A DNA stretch of 64,000 bases from Rivihabitans pingtungensis (lineage in GTDB: Bacteria; Pseudomonadota; Gammaproteobacteria; Burkholderiales; Aquaspirillaceae), in NCBI RefSeq assembly GCF_003201855.1, contig NZ_QJKI01000001.1, positions 124,001 through 188,000 of the forward strand, read 5' to 3'. The notes beneath the pieces were generated by a model that was given only the letters and a program-made list of their open reading frames with translations, did not search any database and was not told where the DNA came from. Positions 9,742 through 21,291 of this stretch are shown piece after piece. Within the stretch, counting starts at the first letter, position 1. The number at the start of each line of letters is the position of its first letter. The position numbers were made by a program, and so were the translations under genes.

Positions 9742-11648
9742 GTGCGCGCATCCAGCGCTTGCCGGATCATCTGGTCAACCAGATTGCCGCTGGCGAGGTG
9801 GTGGAGCGCCCGGCCGCTGCGCTGAAAGAGTTGCTGGAAAACAGCATCGACGCTGGCGCCAGCCGGGTGACGGTGGATTTGGCCGAGGGCGGCATCCGCT
9901 TGATTCGGGTGAACGACAACGGCGGCGGCATTGCCGCCGACGATCTGGCCCTGGCGCTGGACCGCCACGCCACCAGCAAGATTCGCTCGCTGGACGATCT
10001 GGAGCATGTCGGCACGCTGGGTTTTCGCGGCGAGGGGCTGGCCAGTATTGCCGCCATCTCGCGGCTGACCCTCACCAGCCGTCCGCCCGGCGCCGAGATG
10101 GCCTGGCAGGTGCTGGCGCAGGATGGCGCGCTGCACCCGCCCGAGCCGGCGGCGCACGCCGAAGGCACCACGGTGGAAGTGGCCGATGTGTACTTCAACA
10201 CCCCGGCGCGCCGCAAGTTCCTGAAAAGCCCCAACACCGAATACGCCCACTGCGAAGCCGCGTTCGAGCGCATTGCCCTGGCCCACCCGGAAGTGGAGAT
10301 GACCTTGCGCCACAATGGCAAGGTCAGCTGGCGGCTGGCGCGGCACACCCTGGCCGAGCGCGTCGGCCAGCTATTGGGCAATGACTTTGCCGCCAGCGCG
10401 CTGAGCGTGGACGCCCAGGCCGCCGGCCTGACGCTGAGCGGCTTTGCCGGCAGCCCGACGCTGGGCAAAAGCAGCCGCGATGCGCAGTATTTTTTTGTCA
10501 ACGGCCGCTTTGTGCGCGACAAGCTGGTGAATCATGCCGTGCGCCAGGCCTACCACGACGTGCTGCACCACGACCGCCACCCCAGCTATGCGCTGTTTTT
10601 GACGCTGGACCCGGCCGCCGTGGACGTCAACGTCCACCCGACCAAGGTGGAAGTGCGCTTTCGCGAAGCGCAGGCGGTGCATCAGTTTATTTTTCATGCG
10701 GTGAACAAGGCGCTGGCCGCCAGCAAAGCCGGCGCCGACAGCCCGACGGAAGGCGCGGCCGACGCGCTGGACGCCCCTGCCGGCAGCGGCGCGCGGGCGC
10801 CCTTGCTCGGCAGCTTTGAGCCGCCGCCGCGCCGGCCGGCTGGCAGCAGCGCGGGCGGCGGCCTGCGCTACGACAGCGCGCCGCGCCAGTCGCGCCTGCC
10901 CTTGTCGGTGGCCGATCACGGCGGCGGCAGCGGCTTTTACGCCAGCCTGTTTGCCGGCGTGCGCGAAGCCGAACAGGCCGCCAGCACGCCCGAGCATCAC
11001 ACACCCAGCCAGCCCGACGCACCGCCATCCGCCGCCAGCCTGCCGACCCGCCGCGACGACGCCCTGCCGCCGCTGGGCTTTGCCCTGGCCCAACTGCTCG
11101 GCGTGTACATCCTGGCGCAAAACGCCGATGGCCTGGTGGTGGTGGACATGCACGCCGCCCACGAGCGCATTGTCTACGAGCGCCTGAAAACCCAGTTCGA
11201 CGCCCAGGCCATTGTCCAGCAACCGCTGCTGCTGCCGGTGGCCTTTGCCGCCGACCGGTTGGAAACCGCCGCCGCCCACGACCACGCCGAGGCGCTGGCC
11301 GCCCTGGGGCTGGAGCTGGCCGTGCTCGGCCCCGGCCAGTTGGCGGTGCGCGCCGCCCCGGCCCTGCTGAAAGACGCCGACCCGGTGCCACTGGCGCGCG
11401 CCATGCTGCAAGAGTTGCGCGAACACGGCGGCAGCCAGGCGCTGACCGAACACCGCAACGCCCTGCTAGCCACCATGGCCTGCCACGGCGCGGTGCGCGC
11501 CAACCGCAGCCTGACCCTGCCGGAAATGAACGCGCTACTGCGCGATATGGAAGCCACCGAGCGCTCCGGCCAGTGCAACCACGGCCGCCCCACCTGGCGG
11601 GCCTTGTCGATGAAAGAACTCGACGGCCTGTTCATGCGCGGCCAGTAA
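9738..11648 (+). CDS. mutL: DNA mismatch repair protein MutL
   Basis: MutL has 636 residues. The N-terminal GHKL ATPase motifs are [28 protein letters not shown] and [13 protein letters not shown] low-complexity linker of about 130 residues follows. The C-terminal domain carries [12 protein letters not shown] (compare DQHA(X)2E(X)4E), [12 protein letters not shown] and CNHGRPTW. These are the metal-binding motifs of MutL proteins with latent endonuclease activity, so strand nicking here probably does not need MutH. The glutamine of the first motif is Met. It overlaps dedA by 4 bp and lies 13 bp before miaA. Confidence 0.96.
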   Translation: MSARIQRLPDHLVNQIAAGEVVERPAAALKELLENSIDAGASRVTVDLAEGGIRLIRVNDNGGGIAADDLALALDRHATSKIRSLDDLEHVGTLGFRGEGLASIAAISRLTLTSRPPGAEMAWQVLAQDGALHPPEPAAHAEGTTVEVADVYFNTPARRKFLKSPNTEYAHCEAAFERIALAHPEVEMTLRHNGKVSWRLARHTLAERVGQLLGNDFAASALSVDAQAAGLTLSGFAGSPTLGKSSRDAQYFFVNGRFVRDKLVNHAVRQAYHDVLHHDRHPSYALFLTLDPAAVDVNVHPTKVEVRFREAQAVHQFIFHAVNKALAASKAGADSPTEGAADALDAPAGSGARAPLLGSFEPPPRRPAGSSAGGGLRYDSAPRQSRLPLSVADHGGGSGFYASLFAGVREAEQAASTPEHHTPSQPDAPPSAASLPTRRDDALPPLGFALAQLLGVYILAQNADGLVVVDMHAAHERIVYERLKTQFDAQAIVQQPLLLPVAFAADRLETAAAHDHAEALAALGLELAVLGPGQLAVRAAPALLKDADPVPLARAMLQELREHGGSQALTEHRNALLATMACHGAVRANRSLTLPEMNALLRDMEATERSGQCNHGRPTWRALSMKELDGLFMRGQ

Positions 11649-11661
11649 TCCTTTCCCCACC

Positions 11662-12627
11662 ATGACCGACACCCTTGCCCCCCTGCCGCCTGCCATCCTG
11701 CTGATGGGCCCCACCGCCTCTGGCAAAACCGCCCTGGCCCTGGCCCTGGCCCGCCACATCCCGGTGGAAATCATCAGCGTGGATTCCGCCCTGGTCTATC
11801 GCGGCATGGACATCGGCGCCGCCAAACCCAGCGCCGCCGAACAAGTGCAAGTTCCGCACCACCTGATCGACATCATCGACCCGCCGCACGCCTATTCCGC
11901 CGCGCAATTCACCCAGGACGCCCGCCTGCTGATGGCCGAAATCACCGCGCGCGGGCGCGTGCCGCTGCTGGCCGGCGGCACCATGCTGTATTTCAAGGCG
12001 CTGCAAGACGGCCTGTCCGACCTGCCTGCCGCCAACCCCGCCGTGCGCGCCGAGCTGGATCAACTGGCCGCCGAACACGGCTGGCCGGCGCTGCACGCCG
12101 AACTGGCGCGCATCGACCCCGCCACCGCCGCCCGCCTGGCCCCCAACGACGCCCAGCGCATCCAGCGCGCGCTGGAAATCCACCGCCTGACCGGCCAGCC
12201 GATGAGCGCGCTGATCGCCGAACGCCCACACGACCCGCTGCCCTGGCGGCTGCTGAAAATCGCCCTGCTGCCCAGCGAGCGCAGCGTGCTGCACCAACGC
12301 ATCGCCACCCGTTTCACCCAAATGCTCGACGCCGGCCTGCTGGACGAAGTGCGCGCCCTGCGCGCCGCCTGGCCGGAACTCCACCTCGGCCTGCCCTCGA
12401 TGCGCTGCGTCGGCTACCGCCAGGCCTGGCATTATCTGGACGGCGACATCGACCGCCAGCAACTGATCGACCAAGGCATCGCCGCCACCCGCCAACTGGC
12501 CAAACGCCAGCTGACCTGGCTGCGCGGGATGGAAGGGCTGGTGGAGGTGGATTGCTTGCTGGAGGGGGAGGCGGTGCTGGAGCGGGTGTTGGGGGCGTGG
12601 AAAATGGCAGCAGAAAAAAATGTCTGA
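11662..12627 (+). CDS. miaA: tRNA dimethylallyltransferase MiaA
   Basis: MiaA transfers a dimethylallyl group to A37 of tRNAs that read UNN codons. It has 321 residues, with P-loop MGPTASGKT near the N terminus, [27 protein letters not shown], and [15 protein letters not shown] in the C-terminal half. The mutL-miaA order matches that of many proteobacteria; hfq does not follow here, its usual place being taken by the type I restriction operon. Confidence 0.96.
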   Translation: MTDTLAPLPPAILLMGPTASGKTALALALARHIPVEIISVDSALVYRGMDIGAAKPSAAEQVQVPHHLIDIIDPPHAYSAAQFTQDARLLMAEITARGRVPLLAGGTMLYFKALQDGLSDLPAANPAVRAELDQLAAEHGWPALHAELARIDPATAARLAPNDAQRIQRALEIHRLTGQPMSALIAERPHDPLPWRLLKIALLPSERSVLHQRIATRFTQMLDAGLLDEVRALRAAWPELHLGLPSMRCVGYRQAWHYLDGDIDRQQLIDQGIAATRQLAKRQLTWLRGMEGLVEVDCLLEGEAVLERVLGAWKMAAEKNV

Positions 12628-12833
12628 AAGCGCCATAAAAATTCTTTTGTCGTATGATTGGCCAGGTTATGCCTGACCGCGCTATCACACTTTGCCGCGT
12701 GCCAGCATCTGGGTGCGCCAAGGGAGTACAGGACATCGCATGGAGCGCAGCGGATAAAACGCGCCTGATGTTGTGTTGTGGTGGGCGGCTCTTGGCTTGC
12801 CAGACGAGCACAGACAATTAACGTTGGAGGCTG

Positions 12834-15800
12834 GTGCGCTTCTCGCAAATATTCGGCTACCCGATTGGCGAGATGCCAGATACGTGGATGCAAGAGTTAC
12901 CCTCAATCAATTTTGAACCCCTGCGGGCCAGCCACCCCGATCTGGCCAATCTGGCGGCGTATGCCGAGCAGTATTTGCATCGCGACCCGGAAAGCGCGCT
13001 GGTCAAATTGCGCAACTTTGCCGAGCGCATCGTCGATCACCTCTATACCCACCTGCGTTTGCCGCAAGCGCCACAGTCCAAGTTCATCGACCTATTGAAC
13101 AACGCCAGCTTTGCGATGCTGGCCGACAAACTGGTGCTTGATAAATTTCACCTGCTGCGCAAGCTGGGCAATAGCGCCGCCCATGGCGAAGAAATCCGCG
13201 CCATGGACGCCAACCGCGCCCTGCATGAAGCCTGGCAGATTGCGCGCTGGCTGCATGTCGCGATTATCGGCGGCAAGGCCGAGGATTTTCCGGCGTTTCG
13301 CGAGCCACCCCTAGAAAGCGCAGACACCAAGGCGGCCATCAAGCGCGAAAAAAAGCGCCTGGCCGAAGAAAACGCCGCCAAAGACGCAAAAATCCAGGCC
13401 ATGCTAGCCGAGCTGGAATCGCTGCGGGCGGCCGAGAAGGCCATGCGCGACGCCATCAATGCGGCCAACCAGCCTGCGCCTGAGGCAGAAATCGCCGCCA
13501 TGGCGCACCAGGCCGCCAATGTGGCCGAACAGCTGCACTTCTCCGAAGACAACACCCGCCAGTACCTGATCGACCGCGATCTGGCGCGGGCAGGCTGGAA
13601 GGCGCCGCAAGGCGGGCAAACCAGCGCCACGGTGGGCCTCGAAGTCAAAGTCCAGCATCAGTCCACCCCCTCCGGCATCGGCTATGCCGACTATGTGCTG
13701 TGGGACGATAACGGCAAGCCGCTGGCGGTGATTGAAGCCAAGCGCACCAACAAAGACGCGCGCGCCGGGCAGGCGCAGGCCAAGGACTACGCCGATGGCC
13801 TGGAAAAAATGCACGGCCAACGGCCCATGATCTTTTTCACCAATGGCCATGATATCTGGGTGTGGGACGATGCGATGGGCTACCCGCCGCGCAAGGTGTA
13901 CGGCTTTTACAGCAAGGACACCCTGCAATACCGCATTGGCTTTCAGCGTCAGCACCGGCAGGACCTGCTACACGCGCAAGCTGACGGCAAGATTGCCGGC
14001 CGCCTGTACCAGATCGAAACGCTGACCCGCATCAAAGAACGCTTTGCCAGCAAGCATCGCAAGGCGCTGATCGTGCAAGCCACCGGCACCGGCAAAACCC
14101 GCGTCGCCATTGCGCTGTCCAAATTGATGATCGAAGCCAAGTGGGCCAAGCGCATTCTGTTTTTGTGCGACCGCAAAGAGCTGCGCAAACAGGCTAAAAA
14201 GGCGTTCAACGACTACCTGAAAGAGCCCATTTATGTCTTTGGCCAGAAAAACGAAGTCGCCAAGCAAGATGCCCGCATCTACATCGGCATTTACCAAGGG
14301 CTGATCAACCAGTACGAAAACTTTGACGTCGGTTTCTTTGATCTGATCATTGCCGACGAATCGCACCGCTCGATTTACAACCAGTACGGCGATATCTTCA
14401 GCTACTTTGACGCCTTGCAAGTTGGCCTCACCGCCACGCCGGTGGAGATGGTCAGCCGCAGCACCTGCCGCCTGTTTGGGTGCGACTACAAAACCCCCAC
14501 CGCCAACTACACGCTGGAAGACGCCGTGCGCGATGGCAATCTGGCGCCGTTCCGTGTGGTCACCCACACCACCAAATTCATGCGCGAGGGCATCAAGGGC
14601 CATGACCTGAGCGACGAGCAGATTGCCCAGCTTGAAGACCAGGGCATCGACCCCAATACGCTGGAATTCGACGGCGAAGACATTAACCAGGCGGTGTACA
14701 ACAAAGACACCAACCGCGTCATCCTGCGCAACCTGATGGACAAGGGCATTCGTGACGCCGATGGCCAACTGCCGGGCAAAAGCATCATCTTTGCCCGCAA
14801 TATCCGCCATGCCCGCCTGCTGGCCGAGCTGTTCGACGAGCTGTATCCGCAATTGGCCGGCAAGTTCTGTGCGGTGATCCACTCTGACGAATCGCGCGCC
14901 GAGCAATTGATCGACGACTTCAAAGGCGCCGAAAACTGCAAAAACCACGCCCTGCGCATTGCCATCTCGGTAGACATGCTCGACACCGGCATCGACGTGC
15001 CCGAAGTGGTCAACCTGGTGTTTGCCAAGCCAGTGAAATCCAAGGTCAAGTTCTGGCAGATGATCGGCCGTGGCACACGCCTGTGTCCTGACCTGTTTGG
15101 CAAAGGCGAAGACAAAAAAGAATTTTTGATCTTCGACCACTGGAACAACTTTGCCTACCACGAAATGGAGCCACAAGAAGCCGAACCCAAAGCGCCCAAA
15201 TCGCTGGCCCAGCGTCGTTACGAAGCCCGGCTGGCGCTGGCGCACGCCGCCCTGCGCGGCCACGAGCCAGCCGCCTTTGCCAGCGTGTGCGAGCTGCTGC
15301 TGGCGGATGCCCGCGCGCTGAACGACCAGACCATTGCCGTGCGAGACCACTGGCCCGCCGTGCAACTGGCGCGCGATGCGGCCAATGTCAACGCCTTTGC
15401 GCCGGCCACCGCCCAAATGCTGGCTGACACCATCGCCCCCTTGCTCAACGCGCTGGACCTGCGCGGCCAGGGCGATGCCCTGCGCTGGGACATCCTGCTG
15501 GCCAATGCCCAGCACGAAGCCATTGCCAAGCCAGACCAAGCCAACGCCTGCCGGGCCGACATCCTCGCCTGGCTGGCGCGCCTGCCGCCCAACCTCAACG
15601 CCGTACGGGCCAAAGCCGACGAACTCAAGGCCATTCAGAGCGACAGCTATTGGCATCACCCCGACTTTGCCCGGCTGGAAGCCAGCCGCCTGGCGCTGCG
15701 CGAGCTGATGCACCTGGCCGAGCGCCCGGCGCCGCAGCTCGGCCCCGGCCCGACCTTTGTCGATATTGCCGAAGACATCAGCGAATACCATGTCGAAGTG

Positions 15801-16337
15801 CGCAAAACCAATATCCGCTCGGTGGACGCCACCATCTACCGCCAAAGCGTCGAGGCCGCCTTGCGCCCCTTGTTTGACAGCAGCCCGGTGCTGCAAAAAA
15901 TCCGTGATGGCCAGCGTGTCACCGATGCCGAGCTTGACCAGCTCAACAGCCTGATTCACACCCGCCATCCGGGGGTTGACCTGCAAGTGCTGCGCGAATT
16001 CTATGCCGACACCGCCGCGCCGCTGGCGGACATCCTGCGCAGCATCGTCGGCATGGACGCCAAAGCAGTAGAAGCCCGTTTTGCCGATTTTGCCCAGCGC
16101 CACCGGCTGGACAGCCAGCAACTGCGCTTTTTGGGCATGCTCAAAGACCAAATCTGCAAATCCGGCAGCATCCGCCTGGATGCGCTGTTCGAAGCGCCGT
16201 TCACCAGCATCCACGGGGAAGGCATCAGCGGGCTCTTCCCGCGCGATGAGCAACTGGGCGAACTCACTGGTATTATCCGCAGCTTTGGCGAACCGCCCGC
16301 ATTGGCCGGGCCAACCCAAGGCGCGGCGCCTCATTAA
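12834..16337 (+). CDS. hsdR: Type I restriction enzyme R subunit (EcoEI-like)
   Basis: This is the ATP-dependent translocase and nuclease subunit of a type I restriction system, 1167 residues from the GTG start. Residues 1-130 resemble a DUF4145 domain. Then come an HsdR N-terminal nuclease region ([13 protein letters not shown] near 300), helicase Walker [12 protein letters not shown] near 414, DESH box near 508, GLTATP near 530, and the helicase C motif [13 protein letters not shown]. The C terminus is of the EcoEI R type. Start choice is uncertain: GGAGG lies only 3 bp before the GTG, and ATG codons at 12873 or 12888 are alternatives. It is followed 8 bp later by hsdM. Confidence 0.95.
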   Translation: MRFSQIFGYPIGEMPDTWMQELPSINFEPLRASHPDLANLAAYAEQYLHRDPESALVKLRNFAERIVDHLYTHLRLPQAPQSKFIDLLNNASFAMLADKLVLDKFHLLRKLGNSAAHGEEIRAMDANRALHEAWQIARWLHVAIIGGKAEDFPAFREPPLESADTKAAIKREKKRLAEENAAKDAKIQAMLAELESLRAAEKAMRDAINAANQPAPEAEIAAMAHQAANVAEQLHFSEDNTRQYLIDRDLARAGWKAPQGGQTSATVGLEVKVQHQSTPSGIGYADYVLWDDNGKPLAVIEAKRTNKDARAGQAQAKDYADGLEKMHGQRPMIFFTNGHDIWVWDDAMGYPPRKVYGFYSKDTLQYRIGFQRQHRQDLLHAQADGKIAGRLYQIETLTRIKERFASKHRKALIVQATGTGKTRVAIALSKLMIEAKWAKRILFLCDRKELRKQAKKAFNDYLKEPIYVFGQKNEVAKQDARIYIGIYQGLINQYENFDVGFFDLIIADESHRSIYNQYGDIFSYFDALQVGLTATPVEMVSRSTCRLFGCDYKTPTANYTLEDAVRDGNLAPFRVVTHTTKFMREGIKGHDLSDEQIAQLEDQGIDPNTLEFDGEDINQAVYNKDTNRVILRNLMDKGIRDADGQLPGKSIIFARNIRHARLLAELFDELYPQLAGKFCAVIHSDESRAEQLIDDFKGAENCKNHALRIAISVDMLDTGIDVPEVVNLVFAKPVKSKVKFWQMIGRGTRLCPDLFGKGEDKKEFLIFDHWNNFAYHEMEPQEAEPKAPKSLAQRRYEARLALAHAALRGHEPAAFASVCELLLADARALNDQTIAVRDHWPAVQLARDAANVNAFAPATAQMLADTIAPLLNALDLRGQGDALRWDILLANAQHEAIAKPDQANACRADILAWLARLPPNLNAVRAKADELKAIQSDSYWHHPDFARLEASRLALRELMHLAERPAPQLGPGPTFVDIAEDISEYHVEVRKTNIRSVDATIYRQSVEAALRPLFDSSPVLQKIRDGQRVTDAELDQLNSLIHTRHPGVDLQVLREFYADTAAPLADILRSIVGMDAKAVEARFADFAQRHRLDSQQLRFLGMLKDQICKSGSIRLDALFEAPFTSIHGEGISGLFPRDEQLGELTGIIRSFGEPPALAGPTQGAAPH

Positions 16338-16345
16338 GGAAAGCC

Positions 16346-17896
16346 ATGATCACCGGCGAACTCAAAAACAAAATCGACAGCCTCTGGACCGACTTCTGGA
16401 CCGGCGGCATCACCAACCCGCTGACCGTCATCGAGCAAATCACCTTTTTGATGTACTCGCGTCTGTTGGACATGCAAGAGCGCAAGGACGAGCGCCGCAG
16501 CACCCTTACCGGCAAAGCCTTCAACCGCCGTTTTAACGACGACGAACAAGACTGCCGCTGGGAAACCTGGCGCCACTACGGCGCCGAAGACATGCTGCCG
16601 CACGTGCGCGACCGGGTGTTCCGCCACTTTCGTGCGCTGGCCGAACGTTCCGGTAGCGAAGCGAGCTTGTTTGCCGACTTCATGAAAGACGCCCAACTGA
16701 TGATCCAGAAGCCCAGCCTGCTGGCCAAGGCGGTTGAAGCAGTGCACAACCTGCCGCTGGAGCAAGGCGACACCAAGGGCGATCTATACGAATACCTGCT
16801 GGGCAAACTCACCACCGCCGGCATCAACGGCCAGTTTCGCACCCCGCGCCACATCATCCGCCTGATGGTCGAGCTGATGCAGCCGCAGCCCACCGACCGC
16901 ATCTGCGACCCAGCCTGCGGCACCGGCGGCTTTTTGGTGGAAAGCTACGACTACCTGCTGCGCAGCCACAGCAGCGAGGCGGGTACGCACAGCGAAACCT
17001 TCGTCAACGACAAGGGCGAAACCGAAACCACCACGCTGTATTCCGGCGATCTGCTGGGCGAGCACCGCCAACACATCGACCACGACATGTTCCACGGCTT
17101 TGACTTTGACGCCACCATGCTGCGCATTGCCAGCATGAACCTGATCATGCACGGCGTGGCCGCGCCGGATATCCATTATCAGGACACCCTCAGCCAGGGC
17201 TTTGCCGAAAAACGCCCGCAGGCGGCCAAAAGCAGCTTTGACCTCATCCTGGCCAATCCGCCATTCAAGGGCAGCCTGGACGAACAAGACGTCGCCCCCG
17301 ACATCCTGCGCGTGGTGAAAACCAAAAAAACCGAGCTGCTATTTATTGGGCTTATCCTGCGCATGCTGAAAACCGGCGGCCGCTCCGCCACCATCGTGCC
17401 GGATGGCGTGCTGTTCGGCTCGTCCAAAGCCCACCTGCAACTGCGCAAACACCTGATTGAAGACAACCAGCTGGAAGCAGTGATTTCGCTGCCCAGCGGC
17501 GTGTTCAAGCCCTACGCCGGCGTCTCTACCGCCATCATCATTTTCAGCAAGGGCGGCAGCACCGACGAGGTGTTTTTCTACGACATGAAGGCCGACGGCT
17601 ACTCGCTGGACGACAAGCGCCAGCCGATCAAAGACAACGACATCCCCGACATCCTGGCGCAATACCAACGCTGGTGCGACCGTGACGGTGAATTCAGCGA
17701 CCGCACCCAGCAGGCGTTTGGCGTGCCCAAGGCCGACCTGGTGGCGCAGAACTATGATCTGTCGATCAACCGCTACAAACAGCAGGTGTACGAAGCCGAA
17801 CAGTTTGAGGACCCGCGCGAGATCCTGAAGCGGCTGATGGCGCTGGAGGCAGAGATCCAGCGTGAATTGTTGGAGTTGGAGGGGATGTTGGGATGA
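16346..17896 (+). CDS. hsdM: Type I restriction-modification system methyltransferase subunit
   Basis: This is the N6-adenine DNA methyltransferase of the type I complex, 516 residues. An N-terminal helical HsdM_N domain (about 1-140) is followed by the SAM-binding motif [10 protein letters not shown] near 188 and the catalytic NPPF near 303, a complete and presumably active enzyme. It ends in ATGA overlapping the hsdS start, the usual translational coupling. It needs HsdS for sequence recognition. Confidence 0.97.
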   Translation: MITGELKNKIDSLWTDFWTGGITNPLTVIEQITFLMYSRLLDMQERKDERRSTLTGKAFNRRFNDDEQDCRWETWRHYGAEDMLPHVRDRVFRHFRALAERSGSEASLFADFMKDAQLMIQKPSLLAKAVEAVHNLPLEQGDTKGDLYEYLLGKLTTAGINGQFRTPRHIIRLMVELMQPQPTDRICDPACGTGGFLVESYDYLLRSHSSEAGTHSETFVNDKGETETTTLYSGDLLGEHRQHIDHDMFHGFDFDATMLRIASMNLIMHGVAAPDIHYQDTLSQGFAEKRPQAAKSSFDLILANPPFKGSLDEQDVAPDILRVVKTKKTELLFIGLILRMLKTGGRSATIVPDGVLFGSSKAHLQLRKHLIEDNQLEAVISLPSGVFKPYAGVSTAIIIFSKGGSTDEVFFYDMKADGYSLDDKRQPIKDNDIPDILAQYQRWCDRDGEFSDRTQQAFGVPKADLVAQNYDLSINRYKQQVYEAEQFEDPREILKRLMALEAEIQRELLELEGMLG

Positions 17897-19053
17897 GTGA
17901 GAAAGTTAAGCTTGGCGCAATCTGCGATTTTGTAAATGGGAAAGCATTTAATGCGAATGACTGGGAAGAGTCTGGTGTTCCAATTATCCGAATCCAGAAT
18001 TTGAATGATGAATCTAAGTCATTCAACTACTGCATTAAATCTATTGAGGAGAAATACAAAGTAAAAAATGGAGATTTACTTTTTTCTTGGTCGGGTACGC
18101 CAGGCACATCTTTTGGCGCTTTCATGTGGACACGTGGTGATGCCTATTTAAACCAGCATATCTTTAATGTTAAAATTGATTCTGAAGTTGTTGATAAGCG
18201 GTTTTTGTATCATTCATTGAATGCAAGTATTCACCTGATGATCGATCAGGCTCATGGCGGAGTTGGCCTGCAACATATTACAAAGAAAAAACTTGAAGGT
18301 ATTGAAATCAATCTTCCTCCCCTCGAAGAACAAAAACGCATCGCCGCCATTCTCGACAAGGCCGACAGCCTGCGCCGCAAACGCGCCCAAGCCATCGCCC
18401 TCGCCGACGATTTCCTGCGCGCTACCTTCCTCGACATGTTCGGTGATCCCGTCACCAACCCGAAGGGGTGGCCAGTTAAGCCTCTTGGCACGCTAATTGA
18501 GAAAATCAAGTCAGGCTGGAGCGCTCCAAGCACAGATGCCGAATATATCGAGGGAACTTTGGGGGTACTTAAAGTAAGTGCGGTTTCTTCTGGTTACTTT
18601 AAGCGAGCAGAAGCAAAAGTTGTTGATCCTTCTATTGTGGATCGTGATCTGATATTTCCTGTTATGGGTGATTTGCTGTTTAGTCGGGCAAATACGAGAG
18701 AATTGGTGGCGGCGGCATGTCTTGTGGAAGAAGATTGTGAAAGCGCATTCTTGCCAGATAAATTATGGCAGATTACGTGTTTCCATGGTGTTGCAAGGAA
18801 TGAATATTTGAAATTCTTGCTTGCCGACTTGAAGTTCAAGGATGAATTGACCAAGAAAGCAACTGGCACAAGCGGCTCGATGTTGAATATTTCTCAGGCC
18901 AAATTTGTCGAAACAAACGCGCCAATTCCACCTTATGAGTTGCAGTCGCGGTTTGCCGATGCTGTATGGCGAGTTTACTCGTTGAGAAAAAAATGGTTCG
19001 AGTCTGATTATTCAATTGGAAATTTATTTCGTGGCTTGTCGTCTGACTTGTAG
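17893..19053 (+). CDS. hsdS: Type I restriction-modification specificity subunit
   Basis: HsdS, 386 residues, recognises the bipartite DNA target. It has two target recognition domains (about 1-140 and 195-340), with a conserved helical spacer between them around [14 protein letters not shown] and a C-terminal spacer. The two recognition halves (about 17900-18310 and 18480-19050) are visibly AT-rich, whereas the central conserved block (about 18310-18480) has the GC-rich codon use of the chromosome. Such mosaicism is typical of exchanged recognition domains. The gene looks intact. Confidence 0.95.
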   Translation: MSEKVKLGAICDFVNGKAFNANDWEESGVPIIRIQNLNDESKSFNYCIKSIEEKYKVKNGDLLFSWSGTPGTSFGAFMWTRGDAYLNQHIFNVKIDSEVVDKRFLYHSLNASIHLMIDQAHGGVGLQHITKKKLEGIEINLPPLEEQKRIAAILDKADSLRRKRAQAIALADDFLRATFLDMFGDPVTNPKGWPVKPLGTLIEKIKSGWSAPSTDAEYIEGTLGVLKVSAVSSGYFKRAEAKVVDPSIVDRDLIFPVMGDLLFSRANTRELVAAACLVEEDCESAFLPDKLWQITCFHGVARNEYLKFLLADLKFKDELTKKATGTSGSMLNISQAKFVETNAPIPPYELQSRFADAVWRVYSLRKKWFESDYSIGNLFRGLSSDL

Positions 19054-19197
19054 TAGCAAGCACGGTAGCTTGGCCTAAATCTACGCAGCCCAACGTTTAC
19101 CGCGCCAAGGTTGGCCGCAAAGTCTGTTCATTTGATAAATGGCTGCAGGGCGCTACCCCGATAGCCAATTTGGGCAGCAGCCTGCTGCCCAATTGCC

Positions 19198-19377
19198 GTG
19201 GTTCCTATCGTGACGCTGCTGACCAAGCTGGCCGACCCCGCCGAGCGCGCGTGGTACGCCACGTAAGCCGTGGCGCAAGGCTGGTCGCGCACCAAGCTGG
19301 AGCTGAATACCAAGGACCTGAGGCGGGTAAAGGTAGATCAGGAGCACCAGGATGTCATCGCGTGGGAGCCGGAGTAA
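19198..19377 (+). pseudogene. Remnant of a DUF1016 (YhcG-type PDDEXK nuclease) gene
   Basis: The plus frame from 19198 reads LLTKLADPAERAWYA, a stop codon at 19264, then AVAQGWSRTKLEL. This matches the conserved N-terminal segment of DUF1016/YhcG proteins (LxxKxxDPxxRxWYA...GWSR), with a nonsense codon and loss of both ends. Genes of this family often sit beside hsdS in type I restriction loci, so this looks like the wreck of a former operon member. The matching frame continues to TAA at 19375-19377, but the last 25 or so codons no longer resemble the family. Confidence 0.6.
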
Positions 19378-19613
19378 GCCCCGGCGGCAGGGATTCAGTG
19401 GGCGGCTATCTGCTGGGGCGGACAGTTTGCTGTGCAGCGCTGCTGGCGAAAGCCGTATTCACGCCTCGGTCTGCGCTGGGGCGTGTGTTGTCGAGCTGAC
19501 CGCTCCAGATTCTTACCATTGCCTACGCATAGCCCATGCCTGAGACGACGCTTGGCGCGCGCCAGTGGGCGGGGGTAGCATCTGGCATTGTCATTTTTTT
19601 GTCGGGCTATCCC
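19378..19613. other. Decayed DNA downstream of the restriction operon
   Basis: Together with 19054-19197 this forms a gene-poor gap around the DUF1016 remnant. No intact frame with a recognisable product is seen, and no clear terminator. It probably represents eroded accessory sequence and the promoter region of the next gene. Confidence 0.4.
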
Positions 19614-20597
19614 ATGCACACCCAGATGCACGCCATGCTGCAACACGCCCCCGGTGGGGCGGACACTTTGTATTGGGGCGAAACCGCGCGGCCAGTGCCC
19701 GGCCCCGGCCAGTTGCGCGTGCGCGTGCGCGCCGCCGGGGTGAACCGGGCGGATATTGTGCAGCGCGAAGGCCGCTATCCGCCGCCGCCGGGCGCGTCGC
19801 CGATTCTGGGCCTGGAAGTGGCCGGCGAGGTGGACGCAGTGGGCGAAGGCGTCAGTGGCTGGGCGCCGGGCGATGCGCTGCTGGCGCTGATTCCCGGCGG
19901 CGGCTATGCCGAGTATGCGCTGGTGAATGCCGACGAGGCGCTGGCCAAGCCGGCGGCGTGGTCGTGGGCCGAGGCTGCCAGCCTGCCGGAAGCCTGGCTG
20001 ACCGCCTGGCTGAACCTGATGGACGTGGCCCATCTGCAAGCGGGAGAAACCGCGCTGATCCACGCCGGGGCCAGCGGCGTGGGCGCGGCGGCCATCCAGT
20101 TGGCACGCTGGCGTGGCGCGCGGGTGATCGCCACCTGCGGCAGCGCCGATAAAGCGGCGTTTTGTCAGGCGCTGGGGGCGGATGCCGTGGTGAATTACCG
20201 CGAAACCCCGGACCTGGCCGCCGCCATCCGCGCACTGGGCCGCGCCGATGTGGCGCTGGATTGCGTGGGCGGCCCCTATCTGGACGCCCATCTGCAATGC
20301 CTGAACCAGGATGGCCGGCTGGTGGTGATTGGGGTGATGGGCGGCGCGCAGGCCATGCTGAATCTGGGGCTGTTGCTGGTCAAGCGCATCCGGGTGATGG
20401 GCTCCACCTTGCGCAGCCAGCCGCTGGCACGCCGGGCGGCGCTGGCGCGCGCGCTGGCTGAACATATCCTGCCGGCGTTTGTGCGCGGTGAGCTGCGCTG
20501 GACGCTGGATCGGCAGTTCGCCCTGCCCGACGCCGCCCAGGCGCATGCCTGGGTGGAGGGCAATCACAATAAGGGCAAGGTGATGTTGCTGGCCTGA
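19614..20597 (+). CDS. NAD(P)H quinone oxidoreductase, PIG3/zeta-crystallin type
   Basis: This is a zinc-independent medium-chain reductase of about 327 residues. It shows the GroES-like part (VRVRAAGVNRADIVQREGRY), the nucleotide-binding segment AGASGVGAAAIQLARW, and NHNKGKVMLLA at the C terminus, typical of the PIG3 family of quinone oxidoreductases. The start is uncertain: ATG codons at 19614 and 19626 are both plausible and 26 more codons are open upstream. A degenerate palindromic element follows it. Confidence 0.82.
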   Translation: MHTQMHAMLQHAPGGADTLYWGETARPVPGPGQLRVRVRAAGVNRADIVQREGRYPPPPGASPILGLEVAGEVDAVGEGVSGWAPGDALLALIPGGGYAEYALVNADEALAKPAAWSWAEAASLPEAWLTAWLNLMDVAHLQAGETALIHAGASGVGAAAIQLARWRGARVIATCGSADKAAFCQALGADAVVNYRETPDLAAAIRALGRADVALDCVGGPYLDAHLQCLNQDGRLVVIGVMGGAQAMLNLGLLLVKRIRVMGSTLRSQPLARRAALARALAEHILPAFVRGELRWTLDRQFALPDAAQAHAWVEGNHNKGKVMLLA

Positions 20598-20641
20598 TGG
20601 CGAGGGCAAACACACGCCGGCATGCGCTGCGCTGTCCTTTT

Positions 20642-20735
20642 AAGCGCTGTCCACAAAACCAGACGCAGCGATCCTGTAGGTGACAAACAAGTATGGCAAG
20701 GTCGCGTAACAACGCCAGGAGGTGAGCGGCCCTTA
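20642..20735 (-). repeat. Degenerate copy of the dispersed palindromic element
   Basis: On the minus strand this matches the family core (CGTTGTTACGCGACCTTGCC) and the outer CACAAAACC end, with several changes. It lies just past the quinone oxidoreductase stop. Confidence 0.55.
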
Positions 20736-20790
20736 AGCCCGCAAGTTGTATCAGTCGCGCCCAGCCCGGTTGATCACTCAGGAGCCCACC

Positions 20791-21207
20791 ATGCAACTGC
20801 TTGACCACGTCTCTCTCAGCGTGCCCGACCTAGCCCGCGCCCGGCCGTTTTACCACGCCATCTTCAACGCACTGGGCGCGGAGGTGGTGTACGACCACGC
20901 CGACGCCATCGGCTACGGCGAGCGCTGCGACCGCAGCCAGCCCGGCCACAGCTACCTCACCGTGCGCGCCAGCGCCGCCCCGCTCAGCGCCGACCCTGGC
21001 CGGCACTGGTGCTTCAAGGCCGCCAGCCACGCCCAGGTGCGCGCCTTTCATGCCGCCGCGCTGGCGCATGGCGGCGAAGACGACGGCCCGCCAGGGCTGC
21101 GCCCGCATTACCACGCCGATTACTACGCGGCATTTGTGCGCGACCCGTTTGGCAACCGGCTGGAGGCGGTGTGTCATGGTGACGCGCAGCAGGCGCTCAG
21201 CCGCTGA
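20791..21207 (+). CDS. VOC (glyoxalase/bleomycin-resistance) family protein
   Basis: This 138-residue single-domain protein starts MQLLDHVSLSVPDLARARPFY and ends with FVRDPFGNRLEAVCH, the N- and C-terminal metal-ligand regions of the vicinal oxygen chelate fold. The ATG at 20791 has AGGAG 8 bp upstream. The substrate is unknown; the family includes glyoxalases, dioxygenases and resistance proteins. The stop codon TGA is the beginning of a dispersed palindromic element. Confidence 0.85.
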   Translation: MQLLDHVSLSVPDLARARPFYHAIFNALGAEVVYDHADAIGYGERCDRSQPGHSYLTVRASAAPLSADPGRHWCFKAASHAQVRAFHAAALAHGGEDDGPPGLRPHYHADYYAAFVRDPFGNRLEAVCHGDAQQALSR

Positions 21208-21291
21208 GCGTCGTTTACCAAACCCTTCTGGCGTCGTTGCGCGGCACCTGTACTGTCTGCGGCCGCACGCCTAGCCAGGACCGCTGCGCTG
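21205..21291 (+). repeat. Dispersed palindromic element, right end truncated
   Basis: This shows the left end (GAGCGTCGTTTACCAAACCC), the CTGGCGTCGTTGCGCGG core and CTAGCCAGGACCGC of the element family; the right terminal repeat is lost. It lies between convergent genes. It overlaps the stop of the VOC gene and encodes the last residues and stop codon (TAG, 21271-21273) of the VWA gene. Confidence 0.8.

Noticed and set aside
12628..12833. Possible extra palindromic element between miaA and hsdR
   Set aside because: Only weak similarity at one end (GGGCGGCTCTTGG); the core sequences are not recognisable.
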